Shown here piece after piece: positions 37,186 to 45,212 of a stretch of 46,034 nucleotides of DNA. Numbering within the stretch: position 1 is the stretch's first letter; each line of letters starts with the position of its first letter. Position numbers and translations under genes: made by a program. The notes under the pieces were generated by a model. The model worked only from the letters and a program-made list of their open reading frames with translations, was not told where the DNA came from and did not search any database. The DNA is taken from the NCBI GenBank assembly GCA_905194315.1, contig CAJJRX010000013.1, positions 1-46,034 of the forward strand. The letters are read 5' to 3'. This DNA is from an uncultured Sutterella sp. (lineage in GTDB: Bacteria > Pseudomonadota > Gammaproteobacteria > Burkholderiales > Burkholderiaceae_F).

Positions 37186-37986
37186 ATGGCTGACAATACC
37201 AATTCCCAACTCGACGCACCTGACGATCCGATGAATGAGCAGCCGCTCATGAGTCACCTCGTCGAGTTGCGTAACCGCACGGTGAGAGCCGCGATTGCCA
37301 TTATTGTGGTGTTCGCGTGCCTGTCGCCGTTCATGCGCCCGATTTTTGACTTTCTGAGTAAGCCGCTGATGGTGGCGCTGCCCGAAGGGGTGAAGCTGCT
37401 TGCAACGGGGGTGGTTGCACCGTTTATGGTGCCGCTCAAAGTGACGCTCTTTGTGGCGTTTCTTATTGCGCTCCCCTACGTGCTTTATCAGATCTGGGCT
37501 TATATTGCGCCTGCGCTTTACAAGCGTGAGAAACGCCTGGCACTGCCGATTATCATCTCGAGTATTGTGATGTTTGCTGTCGGCATGGCCTACTGCTACT
37601 TCATCGTGTTCCGCATGGTGTTCCAGTTTATTGCCGGTTTCTCTCCGACGAGCGTGAACTTTGCGCCGGACATTGACTCGTATTTCAGCTTCGTGCTGAC
37701 AATGTTCTTCGCTTTCGGTCTTACTTTCGAGGTGCCGATTGTTGTGGTGGTGCTGAACCATCTCGGTCTTGCAAGCTATGAAAAACTGGTCAAGGCCCGT
37801 CCGTTTGTTATTGTGGGTGCCTTTGTGCTGGCCGCCATCTTCACGCCACCTGATGTGCTCTCACAGCTTCTGCTGGCTCTCCCGCTGGTCATCCTTTTCC
37901 AGATGGGCATCTGGCTGGTCAGAGTATTCGGCAAAACGCAGTCCGATATTGACGAGATGCCCAAACCGGATGATGACGACGAGTAA
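37186..37986 (+). CDS. tatC: Sec-independent translocase protein TatC
   Basis: TatC is the six-helix inner-membrane core that recognises twin-arginine signals. The 266 residues contain PLMSHLVELRNRTVRA with the conserved receptor Glu, FMVPLKVTLFVAFLIALPYV, and YFSFVLTMFFAFGLTFEVPI. Three starts are possible (GTG 37180, ATG 37183, ATG 37186); GAGAG is best spaced for 37186. It ends in an acidic tail before a strong terminator. Confidence 0.97.
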   Translation: MADNTNSQLDAPDDPMNEQPLMSHLVELRNRTVRAAIAIIVVFACLSPFMRPIFDFLSKPLMVALPEGVKLLATGVVAPFMVPLKVTLFVAFLIALPYVLYQIWAYIAPALYKREKRLALPIIISSIVMFAVGMAYCYFIVFRMVFQFIAGFSPTSVNFAPDIDSYFSFVLTMFFAFGLTFEVPIVVVVLNHLGLASYEKLVKARPFVIVGAFVLAAIFTPPDVLSQLLLALPLVILFQMGIWLVRVFGKTQSDIDEMPKPDDDDE

Positions 37987-38004
37987 GTCCGGCAGGCAAT
38001 AAAG

Positions 38005-38044
38005 AAGGCAGACAGCCCGGGTGAGGAACTGTCTGCCTTTTTTT
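38005..38044 (+). terminator. Intrinsic terminator after tatC
   Basis: AAGGCAGACAG (38005-38015) pairs with CTGTCTGCCTT (38029-38039), and seven T end at 38044. It lies between the convergent tatC and degS-like genes. Confidence 0.9.
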
Positions 38045-38067
38045 GTCTGTACGCGAAGCCTTATACG

Positions 38068-39198
38068 TCAGCCGACGTTTCTGACCATTTCAAACTCATC
38101 CTGCTTGAGCGGGTTTTCAGGGCGGGGACCCACCTTGATCACAAAGTCAATCACCTTGGAGCCGCGCAGGATTTTTACCGGTACGTCAACATTGGGTGTG
38201 AGCTGAGCGATCACGTCAAGCAGACGGGTGACCTGATAAATGTTCTCATCGCCGATGCGCACAATGACGTCAAAGGCACGGATGCCGGCGCGGGCGGCTG
38301 GACTGCCCTGAACGACAGAATTAACCATCACGCCACTGACGACCTCAAGACCGAGGTCTCTGGCAAACTCAGGGGTGAGCTGCACAGGAACGACACCGAA
38401 GTAGCCGCGTTCGACTTTGCCGTTCATCAGCCCCGGGAGCACCTTCTGAATCATGGACACAGGAACGGCAAAACCGATGCCGATAAAGCCCTCATTCTGC
38501 TCGGGCGAATAGATGGCGGCATTGATGCCGACAAGCTTGCCCTGGGCATCAACCAGTGCACCGCCGGAGTTGCCCTGATTGATGGCGGCGTCAGTCTGAA
38601 TGAAGTCCTCATAGTTGTTGAGCCCGAACCCGTGACGGCCGAGTGCGGAGATAATACCGCTCGTGACAGTCTGACCGACGGCAAACGGGTTGCCGATGGC
38701 GAGCACCGGCTGGCCGACTTTGAGGGTTTCGGTCGGTGTCATTTCAATGGCGGGCAGGTTGTCCGCAAGAATTTTCAGTACGGCGAGGTCAGTGTCCTTG
38801 TCTGCGGAAAGAAGCTGGGCACTGTAGCGCTGTCCGTCCTTGAGTGTGACAAAAATCTCGGAAATTCCGACGACGACATGGTGGCTTGTGAGAATATAAC
38901 CGTCAGGACTGACGATTACACCGCTGCCGAGTGTGTCGAGTGAGTGCTCACTGAGCAGACCGACAGTGGTATCGGGTGCCTCGGAGAGTTCCCGCGTTTT
39001 GGTTGCCCGGGTCTGAATGGTGACCACTGAGGCGGAGGCTTTTTCAGCAGCGACAGACAGATCAAAGGCCGCCGGCAGCGAATCTGCAGCCGGTTTCTGC
39101 TGAGTTGGCGCGTACTCACTCCAGAGACGCAGGAGTCCGAATACGGCAAGGCCTATTGTGATAAGTTGTGCTGTGATGAGCCAAATTTTTCGGATCAT
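38068..39198 (-). CDS. degS: Membrane-anchored DegS-like serine endoprotease
   Basis: This is an HtrA-family protease with a single N-terminal anchor (IWLITAQLITIGLAVFGLLR) and one C-terminal PDZ domain (from about residue 270), the DegS layout. The triad is His107 in TSHHVV, Asp137 in DTDLAVL and Ser211 in NQGNSGGAL. In E. coli DegS cuts RseA in the envelope stress response; whether that is the role here is not shown by the sequence. GGAG lies upstream of the ATG. It is convergent with tatC and divergent from the Nif3-like gene. Confidence 0.9.
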   Translation of the reverse strand: MIRKIWLITAQLITIGLAVFGLLRLWSEYAPTQQKPAADSLPAAFDLSVAAEKASASVVTIQTRATKTRELSEAPDTTVGLLSEHSLDTLGSGVIVSPDGYILTSHHVVVGISEIFVTLKDGQRYSAQLLSADKDTDLAVLKILADNLPAIEMTPTETLKVGQPVLAIGNPFAVGQTVTSGIISALGRHGFGLNNYEDFIQTDAAINQGNSGGALVDAQGKLVGINAAIYSPEQNEGFIGIGFAVPVSMIQKVLPGLMNGKVERGYFGVVPVQLTPEFARDLGLEVVSGVMVNSVVQGSPAARAGIRAFDVIVRIGDENIYQVTRLLDVIAQLTPNVDVPVKILRGSKVIDFVIKVGPRPENPLKQDEFEMVRNVG

Positions 39199-39329
39199 AT
39201 CCGAGCTCCAGTCTTAGGAATGCGGTAAAGGGTTATTCACATTGTACAGATACTCTGGCTGCAGTAGAGCCGAAGTGCCTGCCGTGGTGTTGAATCGTGT
39301 CATGAGTTTTGTATATTCAGGAGGTTTTT

Positions 39330-40079
39330 GTGAGAGACGAAATCGTTGCCTATCTCAATCAGTATCTGAAAATTGAGGACTTCCGCGACTATGCTCCTAA
39401 CGGACTGCAGGTCGAAGGAACACAGAAGGTCAGACGCGTCATGCTCGGCGTGAGCGCTTCGCAGGCGCTTGTCGATGAGGCGGTTGCCTGGCATGCGGAC
39501 ATGCTGCTGGTGCATCATGGCTGGTTCTGGAAAGGGGAATCCCCGGTCATCACCGGGATGAAGCGCCGCCGCCTTGCTGCGCTGCTCGGTGCGGATATCA
39601 GTCTCGTTGCGTATCATCTGCCGCTCGATGCGCACCCGGTCGTGGGGAATAACGCCCAGCTGGCTGCCAGACTGGCTTTGAAGCCACTCTACCAGTGCGG
39701 GGAGAGTAATCTTGTGTGGATCTGCGAACCGGTTGACGGAGTATTCCGGCTCGAGGATTTCGTCAGCCGCGTGGAGACCGTGCTCAACCGCAAACCGCTG
39801 CTGCTGGGCGAAAAGAAAGAGCACCTGCGACGTATCGCTCTGTGCACCGGTGCGGCACAGGACTGGGTGCAGCTTGCCGCAGAGCATGGCGCGGATCTTT
39901 ACCTCTCCGGAGAGGTGAGCGAACGCACCACTCATGAGGCGGCCGAAAACGGGATTGCCTATCTGGCTGCCGGCCACCATGCCACTGAACGTTACGGCAT
40001 TCAGGCACTCGGTGAACATCTCAAGGAAACTTTCCCGACACTGGAAATTCAGTGGAAGGAAATTGACAACCCGGTATAA
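39330..40079 (+). CDS. Nif3-like dinuclear metal centre protein
   Basis: Members of this family (YbgI/NIF3) bind two metal ions and may act as cyclic hydrolases; the cellular role is unsettled. The 249 residues contain the metal-site motifs LLVHHGWFW, YHLPLDAHP and, near the end, AAGHHATERYG. GTG at 39330 is chosen because AGGAGG lies 5 bases upstream; the frame remains open 21 bases further to a TTG. In related genomes petABC follows; here it is absent. Confidence 0.93.
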   Translation: MRDEIVAYLNQYLKIEDFRDYAPNGLQVEGTQKVRRVMLGVSASQALVDEAVAWHADMLLVHHGWFWKGESPVITGMKRRRLAALLGADISLVAYHLPLDAHPVVGNNAQLAARLALKPLYQCGESNLVWICEPVDGVFRLEDFVSRVETVLNRKPLLLGEKKEHLRRIALCTGAAQDWVQLAAEHGADLYLSGEVSERTTHEAAENGIAYLAAGHHATERYGIQALGEHLKETFPTLEIQWKEIDNPV

Positions 40080-40137
40080 AGACAAAATTGAAATCGACTC
40101 TTAGACAGTTGATAATAGCCGGAAAAAATAAAAATAC

Positions 40138-40166
40138 TTGAGTTTTTTGTCAGGATTTGGTAAAAT
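40138..40166 (+). promoter_or_regulatory. Probable sigma70 promoter for sspA-sspB
   Basis: TTGAGT (40138-40143) and TAAAAT (40161-40166) are 17 bases apart. The start near 40173 gives a leader of about 88 bases. That leader holds a GACTGAG/CTCAGTC hairpin at 40204-40210 with 40218-40224. Confidence 0.65.
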
Positions 40167-40260
40167 TTTCGGGCTCCTTCGGCGAGATGTCTGCCGGAGT
40201 CTTGACTGAGGCGGGCCCTCAGTCCTGTGTGTTGGTTTTCTATTAGGGGATAACACTTCT

Positions 40261-40866
40261 ATGATGGTGCTTTACTCGGGTCTGACGGATCCGTTTTCTC
40301 ACAGCTGCCGCTTTGTGTTGTATGAAAAGGGCTGTGAATTTGAAATCAATGACATTGATATGTTCCAGCCGAATACGGATCTGAGTGCATTGAATCCGTA
40401 TGGTGAAGTGCCCATTCTGCAGGAACGTGAACTCGTTCTGTACAACGCGGAAGTGATCAACACCTATATTGATGACCGTTTCCCGCATCCGCAGCTTATG
40501 CCGCCCGATCCGATGCAGCGTGCACGTGCCCGTCTGTTCTACTACATCTTCTCGCGCGAAATTTTCCAGTTTGTCCGCATGCTTGAAAACCGCAATCTCA
40601 CGGAAGATCAGCATCAGCTCGCCCGTATGCGTCTGCGTGACCAGCTCACGCTCGTCGGTTTGCGTCTGAGCGGCAGCAAGTATGTGCTCGGCGAAGATTT
40701 CACGCTTCTGGACATTGCGCTTGCTCCGATCCTCTGGCGTCTTGACCACTACGGTATCGAACTGCCGGTGGCCGCTGCGCCGCTGATGACTTATGCGGAA
40801 CGCCTCTTCTCCCGCCCGGCCTTTATTGATTCGATGACGCCGTCGGAACGCGTCATGCGCCGATAA
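40261..40866 (+). CDS. sspA: Stringent starvation protein A
   Basis: SspA is a GST-fold protein that binds RNA polymerase and affects stationary-phase and acid-stress transcription. The 201 residues have the thioredoxin-like N-terminal domain (MVLYSGLTDPFSHSCRFVLY, LNPYGEVPILQER) and a helical C-terminal domain with FTLLDIALAPILWRLDHYGI. ATG at 40261 or 40264 is possible. GAA dominates Glu codons, suggesting high expression. It pairs with sspB downstream. Confidence 0.96.
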   Translation: MMVLYSGLTDPFSHSCRFVLYEKGCEFEINDIDMFQPNTDLSALNPYGEVPILQERELVLYNAEVINTYIDDRFPHPQLMPPDPMQRARARLFYYIFSREIFQFVRMLENRNLTEDQHQLARMRLRDQLTLVGLRLSGSKYVLGEDFTLLDIALAPILWRLDHYGIELPVAAAPLMTYAERLFSRPAFIDSMTPSERVMRR

Positions 40867-40902
40867 CCGGCCCGCGACAGGGACAGGAGTCACATTTTCA
40901 GA

Positions 40903-40957
40903 AAAGCAGGTCTGCCGGGAGGAGTTTCGTCTCCGGCGCCGACCTGCTTTCACTATT
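40903..40957 (+). terminator. Long hairpin between sspA and sspB
   Basis: AAAGCAGGTC (40903-40912) pairs perfectly with GACCTGCTTT (40941-40950), enclosing a GCCGG/CCGGC stem. The tail CACTATTTTA is only partly T-rich. It is probably an attenuator that lowers sspB relative to sspA. Confidence 0.55.
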
Positions 40958-40972
40958 TTAGAGAGGGTTTTT

Positions 40973-41371
40973 ATGACCGATCCTAACCCCATCAAACCGT
41001 ATCTGATCAATGCGGTACTCGACTACTGCCGTGATAATGCAGCCACCCCGTATCTGCTCGTTGATGTTGATGATGCATGCCACGTGCCGATGGAGTATGT
41101 CCGGGACGGTCGCATCGTGTTTGATATCAGCGACGAGGCGACTAACCGGCTTGAGGTTTCCTACACGGGAGTTTCCTTCCAGGGCCGCTTCGGGGAGAAT
41201 AACGATATTTTCGAAGTTTATGTCCCCTTGAACCGCATTGCTGCTGTTACACCGATTGAATATCAGGAGTTCGCTCTTGCCTTCCCTGTGACGGAATCCG
41301 AACCCGAACAGAAGGCTGAGGATACGCCTTCGGCGCCGGTTACGCCGCGCCGTCCGATGCGCGTGAAGTAA
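40973..41371 (+). CDS. sspB: ClpXP protease specificity-enhancing factor SspB
   Basis: SspB tethers ssrA-tagged proteins to ClpXP. The 132 residues have the substrate-binding domain (IKPYLINAVLDYCRDNAATP, then LEVSYTGVSFQGRFG) and an acidic, flexible linker. The C-terminus RPMRVK resembles the ClpX-binding tail of E. coli SspB. GAGAGGG lies upstream of the ATG. It is the second gene after sspA. Confidence 0.96.
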   Translation: MTDPNPIKPYLINAVLDYCRDNAATPYLLVDVDDACHVPMEYVRDGRIVFDISDEATNRLEVSYTGVSFQGRFGENNDIFEVYVPLNRIAAVTPIEYQEFALAFPVTESEPEQKAEDTPSAPVTPRRPMRVK

Positions 41372-41392
41372 GGGAGTTGCAAAGGAGAAAAA

Positions 41393-41422
41393 AAGACACA
41401 AAATTCCAATTTTGTGTATAAT
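41393..41422 (+). promoter_or_regulatory. Promoter for tRNA-Thr with spacer palindrome
   Basis: AAGACA (41393-41398) and a perfect TATAAT (41417-41422) are 18 bases apart. The spacer is almost filled by a perfect palindrome: 41396-41405 is the reverse complement of 41408-41417. The discriminator CTGCGCTCC is GC-rich, as in stringently controlled stable-RNA promoters. Confidence 0.75.
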
Positions 41423-41435
41423 CTGCGCTCCTAGT

Positions 41436-41511
41436 GCCTCTTTAGCTCAGTTGGTAGAGCAACCGCCTTGTAAGCGGTAGGTCGTCTGTTCGAGTCAGTC
41501 AAGGGGCACCA
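41436..41511 (+). tRNA. tRNA-Thr (anticodon UGU)
   Basis: The 76-base gene has a 7-bp acceptor (GCCTCTT with AAGGGGC, one G-U), the D arm TAGCTCAGTTGGTAGAGC, the anticodon stem ACCGC/GCGGT with loop CTTGTAA (anticodon TGT, reading ACA), and an encoded CCA end. The T arm GTCTG-TTCGAGT-CAGTC has a T-T mismatch at the second pair (41485 with 41499). It lies after sspB. T5 follows two bases after the CCA end. Confidence 0.95.
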
Positions 41512-41712
41512 CTTTTTCCTTCTGGTTTTCACGTAAGTTATTGTTTTTTATTGTGTTTACAGAGGGTATCAAGGCGGGTGCATACGCCTTTAGGCTAAAA
41601 ATGCTACTATCCGGGTGGCGCTTTTTTGCTTTTCCGGCGTCCGGTGCTGCCCTTCCACCTGTGCGGCAGTCCTTAACTGCTGCTTCTCTTTATCCTTCCG
41701 GCTGAGCGGGCT

Positions 41713-42537
41713 TCAGGCTCTGCGCCCCATGGTGACACGGTCATTTCCACCGTAGTCTTTCACTGTTCTGACAGCAGCAAATCCCGAAATTCTGAAAAGG
41801 CAGTCCACAGCCGACCCCTGATCGTAGCCGTGCTCGACAAGCAGCCAGCCCTTAGGTTTCAAGTGCTGCATGGCCTTTGTGACAATCTCTGCAATTGCCG
41901 TCAGGCCGTCCTCGCCGTCAGTCAGTGCACCGAGCGGCTCGTTGCTGAGATCGCGCAGATGTTCGTCGTCCGGACGGATATAAGGTGGATTGCTCACGAT
42001 CAGGTCAAAGGTTTCCTTTTCCCCGACAGCCTCCCACCAGGAGCCCTGCCGGAATTCCACCTGCGTCCCGAGATTGCGGGCATTGGTCTTGGCCACCTCA
42101 AGCGCGGCGGCGGAGAAATCCGTTGCCACCACCTGGCTTTCCGGGCATTCCGCAGCGAGCGTAATGGCGATACAGCCGCTGCCGGTACCCAGATCAAGAA
42201 TGGCTGGTTTCGGCGGCGCCACTATCTGTGCCTGCTCGATGAGGACTTCCGTATCGGGACGGGGGATGAGCACGTTCTGGTCAACCTTGAAATAACGGCC
42301 GAAAAACTCCTGCTCACCAACGAGATAGGGAATAGGCATCCCGTCAAGACGCATGGAGACAAACAGATCAAACTTCACGCGAGCAAGCTCGTCCACAGTC
42401 TCATCGTCATGGGCTATCAGATATTCCTTGCTCTTGCCAAGAACATTGGCGAGCAGAATCATGGCTTCGAAACGGCCGATTTTAGGGGTCGTTTCGGTGA
42501 TGAGGTGGCGGATGCTGTTGCGGTCAATCTCTGTCAT
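41713..42537 (-). CDS. prmC: Release-factor glutamine methyltransferase PrmC
   Basis: PrmC methylates the GGQ glutamine of RF1 and RF2. The 274 residues have motif I ILDLGTGSGCIAI and the catalytic NPPY at residues 183-186 (LIVSNPPYIRP). ATG at 42537 gives the family-like N-terminus; a TTG at 42555 is in frame and overlaps prfA. Upstream sequence is A/T-rich with no Shine-Dalgarno, so coupling with prfA is likely. It is the last gene of hemA-prfA-prmC. Confidence 0.96.
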   Translation of the reverse strand: MTEIDRNSIRHLITETTPKIGRFEAMILLANVLGKSKEYLIAHDDETVDELARVKFDLFVSMRLDGMPIPYLVGEQEFFGRYFKVDQNVLIPRPDTEVLIEQAQIVAPPKPAILDLGTGSGCIAITLAAECPESQVVATDFSAAALEVAKTNARNLGTQVEFRQGSWWEAVGEKETFDLIVSNPPYIRPDDEHLRDLSNEPLGALTDGEDGLTAIAEIVTKAMQHLKPKGWLLVEHGYDQGSAVDCLFRISGFAAVRTVKDYGGNDRVTMGRRA

Positions 42538-42547
42538 AGTGAAATAT

Positions 42548-43624
42548 TTATGCAAGCTCGGCGAGCTGATCAGCCTGGTGCTGAGTCATGAGGGCCGTGA
42601 TGATTTCGTCAAGGTCGCCATCGAGAATGGCATCAAGCTTGTACAGCGTCAGGTTGATGCGGTGATCGGTAAGACGCCCCTGAGGGAAATTATAAGTGCG
42701 AATACGTTCAGAGCGGTCGCCCGAGCCGACAAGACTCTTTCGTTCACTGGCTTCCTTCGCCTGCTGCTCCGCAACACGTGCGGCATAGATGCGGGAGGCA
42801 AGAATCGCCATGGCGCGTGCCTTGTTCTGCGTCTGGCTGCGCTCGTCCTGACATTCAACCACAAGCCCGGTCGGCAGATGGGTGATACGCACGGCCGAAT
42901 CAGTCTTCTGGATATGCTGTCCGCCGGCACCGGAGGCGCGGAAAACGTCAATGCGCAGATCCGCCGGATCAAGATGAACCTCTTCAACCTCATCCATTTC
43001 AGGCAGCACCGCCACGGTGCATGCGGAAGTGTGAATACGGCCCTGACTTTCGGTCACCGGCACGCGCTGCACACGGTGTCCGCCTGACTCGAATTTCATG
43101 CGCGAATAGGCTCCGCGTCCGATGATGCGGACGATCACCTCACGGTAGCCGCCGAGTTCACTCGGGTTCGAGGAGACGATTTCACTCTGCCAGCCCTGAC
43201 GTTCCGCAAAACGCAGATACATGCGAAGGAGATCCCCGGCAAACAGTGCCGACTCGTCACCACCGGTACCGGCACGTATTTCGAGAAAGATGTTGCGCTC
43301 ATCATTGGGATCCTTGGGAATAAGCAGCACCTGCAGGTCGTGCTCGATTTCCCCGATACGCTCGTTCTGGGCGTGAATCTCCTCCTGAGCGAACTCTTTG
43401 CTGTCGGGATCGTTGAGCATTTCCCGGGCGACCTCCAGATCCTCCTCGGCACTTTTGAGCTCCTGGGCTTTAAGGACGACCGGTTCGATTTCGGCGCGTT
43501 CCTGAGAGAGCGCTTTAAGACGGTTCATGTCGTTGGCGACCTCAGGCGAGGCAAGAATACGGTCAATTTCTTCTAAACGCAGGCCAAGCTGATGCAGCTT
43601 GGCACGGATACTTTCAGTAATCAT
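42548..43624 (-). CDS. prfA: Peptide chain release factor 1
   Basis: RF1 recognises UAA and UAG and triggers peptide release. The 358 residues carry the PVT anticodon-like tripeptide at residues 189-191 and the catalytic GGQ at 234-236 (FRASGAGGQHIQKTDSAVR). The bases before its ATG are pyrimidine-rich, with no Shine-Dalgarno. It lies 10 bases before prmC, whose product modifies this GGQ. Confidence 0.98.
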   Translation of the reverse strand: MITESIRAKLHQLGLRLEEIDRILASPEVANDMNRLKALSQERAEIEPVVLKAQELKSAEEDLEVAREMLNDPDSKEFAQEEIHAQNERIGEIEHDLQVLLIPKDPNDERNIFLEIRAGTGGDESALFAGDLLRMYLRFAERQGWQSEIVSSNPSELGGYREVIVRIIGRGAYSRMKFESGGHRVQRVPVTESQGRIHTSACTVAVLPEMDEVEEVHLDPADLRIDVFRASGAGGQHIQKTDSAVRITHLPTGLVVECQDERSQTQNKARAMAILASRIYAARVAEQQAKEASERKSLVGSGDRSERIRTYNFPQGRLTDHRINLTLYKLDAILDGDLDEIITALMTQHQADQLAELA

Positions 43625-43674
43625 GGAGTGGTGACAGAGTGTCAGATTAAAAATTCAAGCGATAAGGATAACGG

Positions 43675-43702
43675 AAAAGGGGAGTGCCTGACGGCACTCC
43701 CC
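43675..43702 (-). terminator. Terminator-like hairpin between hemA and prfA
   Basis: GGGGAGTGCC (43679-43688) pairs perfectly with 43693-43702 around a 4-base loop. Four T follow on the minus strand. It would partly terminate transcripts leaving hemA. Confidence 0.6.
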
Positions 43703-43737
43703 CGAGAAAATGTCGATGAACCTGTCAGGTCGCGGAC

Positions 43738-45027
43738 TTAACGGTCGTGACGGCGGTAGAAACGGTTGAGCATGCGTTCCATGAGGTCACGGTCGTCAGG
43801 ACTCAGTCCGTCTGCGTTACGCAGCAGGATGGTCGGGTCGTGAATAAGCTTGTTGGTAAGAGCACGGGCAAAGGTCTGCAGAACCTCTTCGGGCCGGTCA
43901 CCATGGTGGAGGTGACGAAGGGCACGCTGAAGCTCAACTTCGCAGAGGTAGTTTGCGCGATCACGCAGTGACTGGATCACAGGTACCGTTGCACGCTGGC
44001 GCAGCCAGGCTTCAAAGTCATTGACACGAAGGTCAATGATGGTCTGAGCCTGAGAGATTGCCGCCTGACGGCTGGCCATCCCTTCGCTCACGACTTTGCC
44101 GAGATCGTCGACGGTATAGACATAGACGTCATCGAGACGTTCCACTTCCGTTTCCACGTCACGGGGCACTGCCAGGTCAACGATGAACATCGGACGGTGT
44201 TTGCGTCGTGTAATGGCGCGCTCGATCATCCCGAGGCCGATAATCGGCAGCGAGGAGGCCGTGCAGGAGACGATGATGTCAAAGTCGGCAATCCGGTCGG
44301 GCAGATCGGCAAGCCGGATTGCTTCAGCATGGACAGTGCGTGCGAGCGTCTGGCCGCGTTCGAGCGTACGGTTTGCGATCGTGATGGATTTGGGCTGCTG
44401 CGCGGAGAAGTGTGCAGCACACAGTTCAATCATTTCACCGGCACCGACGAAGAGCACCCGCTCATCATGCAGAGAGCCGAACAGACGGTTTGCCAGACGT
44501 ACGGCAGCAGCGGCAAGGCTGATGGAGTTGGCGCCGATAGCCGTTGCAGTACGCACTTCCTTGGCCACGGTGAAGGTGGACTGGAACAGGTGGTTGAGCA
44601 TGATGCCCAGCCCTTTGCATTCTCTTGCGGCGCGTTCGGCGTCTTTCATCTGGCCGACGATCTGTGTTTCGCCGAGCACCATCGAGTCAAGCCCGGAGGC
44701 GACCCGGAAGGTGTGGTGAGCAGCACGCTCCTGTTCATAGCGATAAATATGGGGTTCGAGTTCCGAGCGTGTCACTTTCTTACGCTCGCAGATAAACTCT
44801 AAAATACTTTCCGTCGCCGCATCAGCATCCTCGACTGCGCAGTATATTTCTGTACGGTTGCAGGTCGAAAGAATGGCAGCCTCAGAAATCCCTCCCTGGG
44901 CGGAGGCTGTGAAGCGATCTTTCAGATGCGTAATGGTCTCCGCAATTTCCGTCGGACCGAACGCCACGCGTTCGCGTACGGACACCGGAGCCGTTGTATG
45001 GTTGAGGCCTAAGGCAAGCAGTTGCAT
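43738..45027 (-). CDS. hemA: Glutamyl-tRNA reductase
   Basis: HemA reduces glutamyl-tRNA to glutamate-1-semialdehyde, the first step of the C5 tetrapyrrole pathway. The 429 residues start MQLLALGLNHTTAPVSVRER. The catalytic Cys56 is in STCNRTEIY; an NADPH-binding VGAGEM follows, and the C-terminal dimerisation helices are complete. A TTG at 45039 is in frame; ATG 45027 fits homologues. No Shine-Dalgarno is visible before it. It is co-oriented with prfA and prmC, as in E. coli. Confidence 0.97.
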   Translation of the reverse strand: MQLLALGLNHTTAPVSVRERVAFGPTEIAETITHLKDRFTASAQGGISEAAILSTCNRTEIYCAVEDADAATESILEFICERKKVTRSELEPHIYRYEQERAAHHTFRVASGLDSMVLGETQIVGQMKDAERAARECKGLGIMLNHLFQSTFTVAKEVRTATAIGANSISLAAAAVRLANRLFGSLHDERVLFVGAGEMIELCAAHFSAQQPKSITIANRTLERGQTLARTVHAEAIRLADLPDRIADFDIIVSCTASSLPIIGLGMIERAITRRKHRPMFIVDLAVPRDVETEVERLDDVYVYTVDDLGKVVSEGMASRQAAISQAQTIIDLRVNDFEAWLRQRATVPVIQSLRDRANYLCEVELQRALRHLHHGDRPEEVLQTFARALTNKLIHDPTILLRNADGLSPDDRDLMERMLNRFYRRHDR

Positions 45028-45135
45028 CGCAGTAACCAACAGTTAATTTGACAGGTATCCCATCGACAAACAAAGATGGAACTATATCGATTATAAGTAC
45101 GCTTCGTTTTGTAAATCTTAAGAAAAATGGTAAAA

Positions 45136-45153
45136 ACAGTCCGTACAGACTGT
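45136..45153 (+). other. Small hairpin in the hemA-queC divergent region
   Basis: ACAGTC (45136-45141) pairs with GACTGT (45148-45153), loop 6 bases, 60 bases before queC. I looked for a preQ1 riboswitch and did not find its conserved core. The 185-base divergent region otherwise holds no clear promoter pair. Confidence 0.4.
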
Positions 45154-45212
45154 CAAGAGGTTATCGTTTTTACTAATGCCGTGCCAGAACGGACATTCTG
45201 GAGGAGTTTCCC

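Noticed and set aside
39290..39317. TTGAAT-N16-TATATT promoter candidate just before the Nif3-like gene
   Set aside because: Transcription would start near 39324, inside or after the AGGAGG ribosome-binding site at 39319-39324, so the site could not be used. The gene is more likely transcribed from further upstream.
45040..45212. PreQ1 riboswitch upstream of queC
   Set aside because: The AAGAGGTTA stretch suggested it, but the pairing CCTCT segment and the A-rich tail of preQ1-I are missing.
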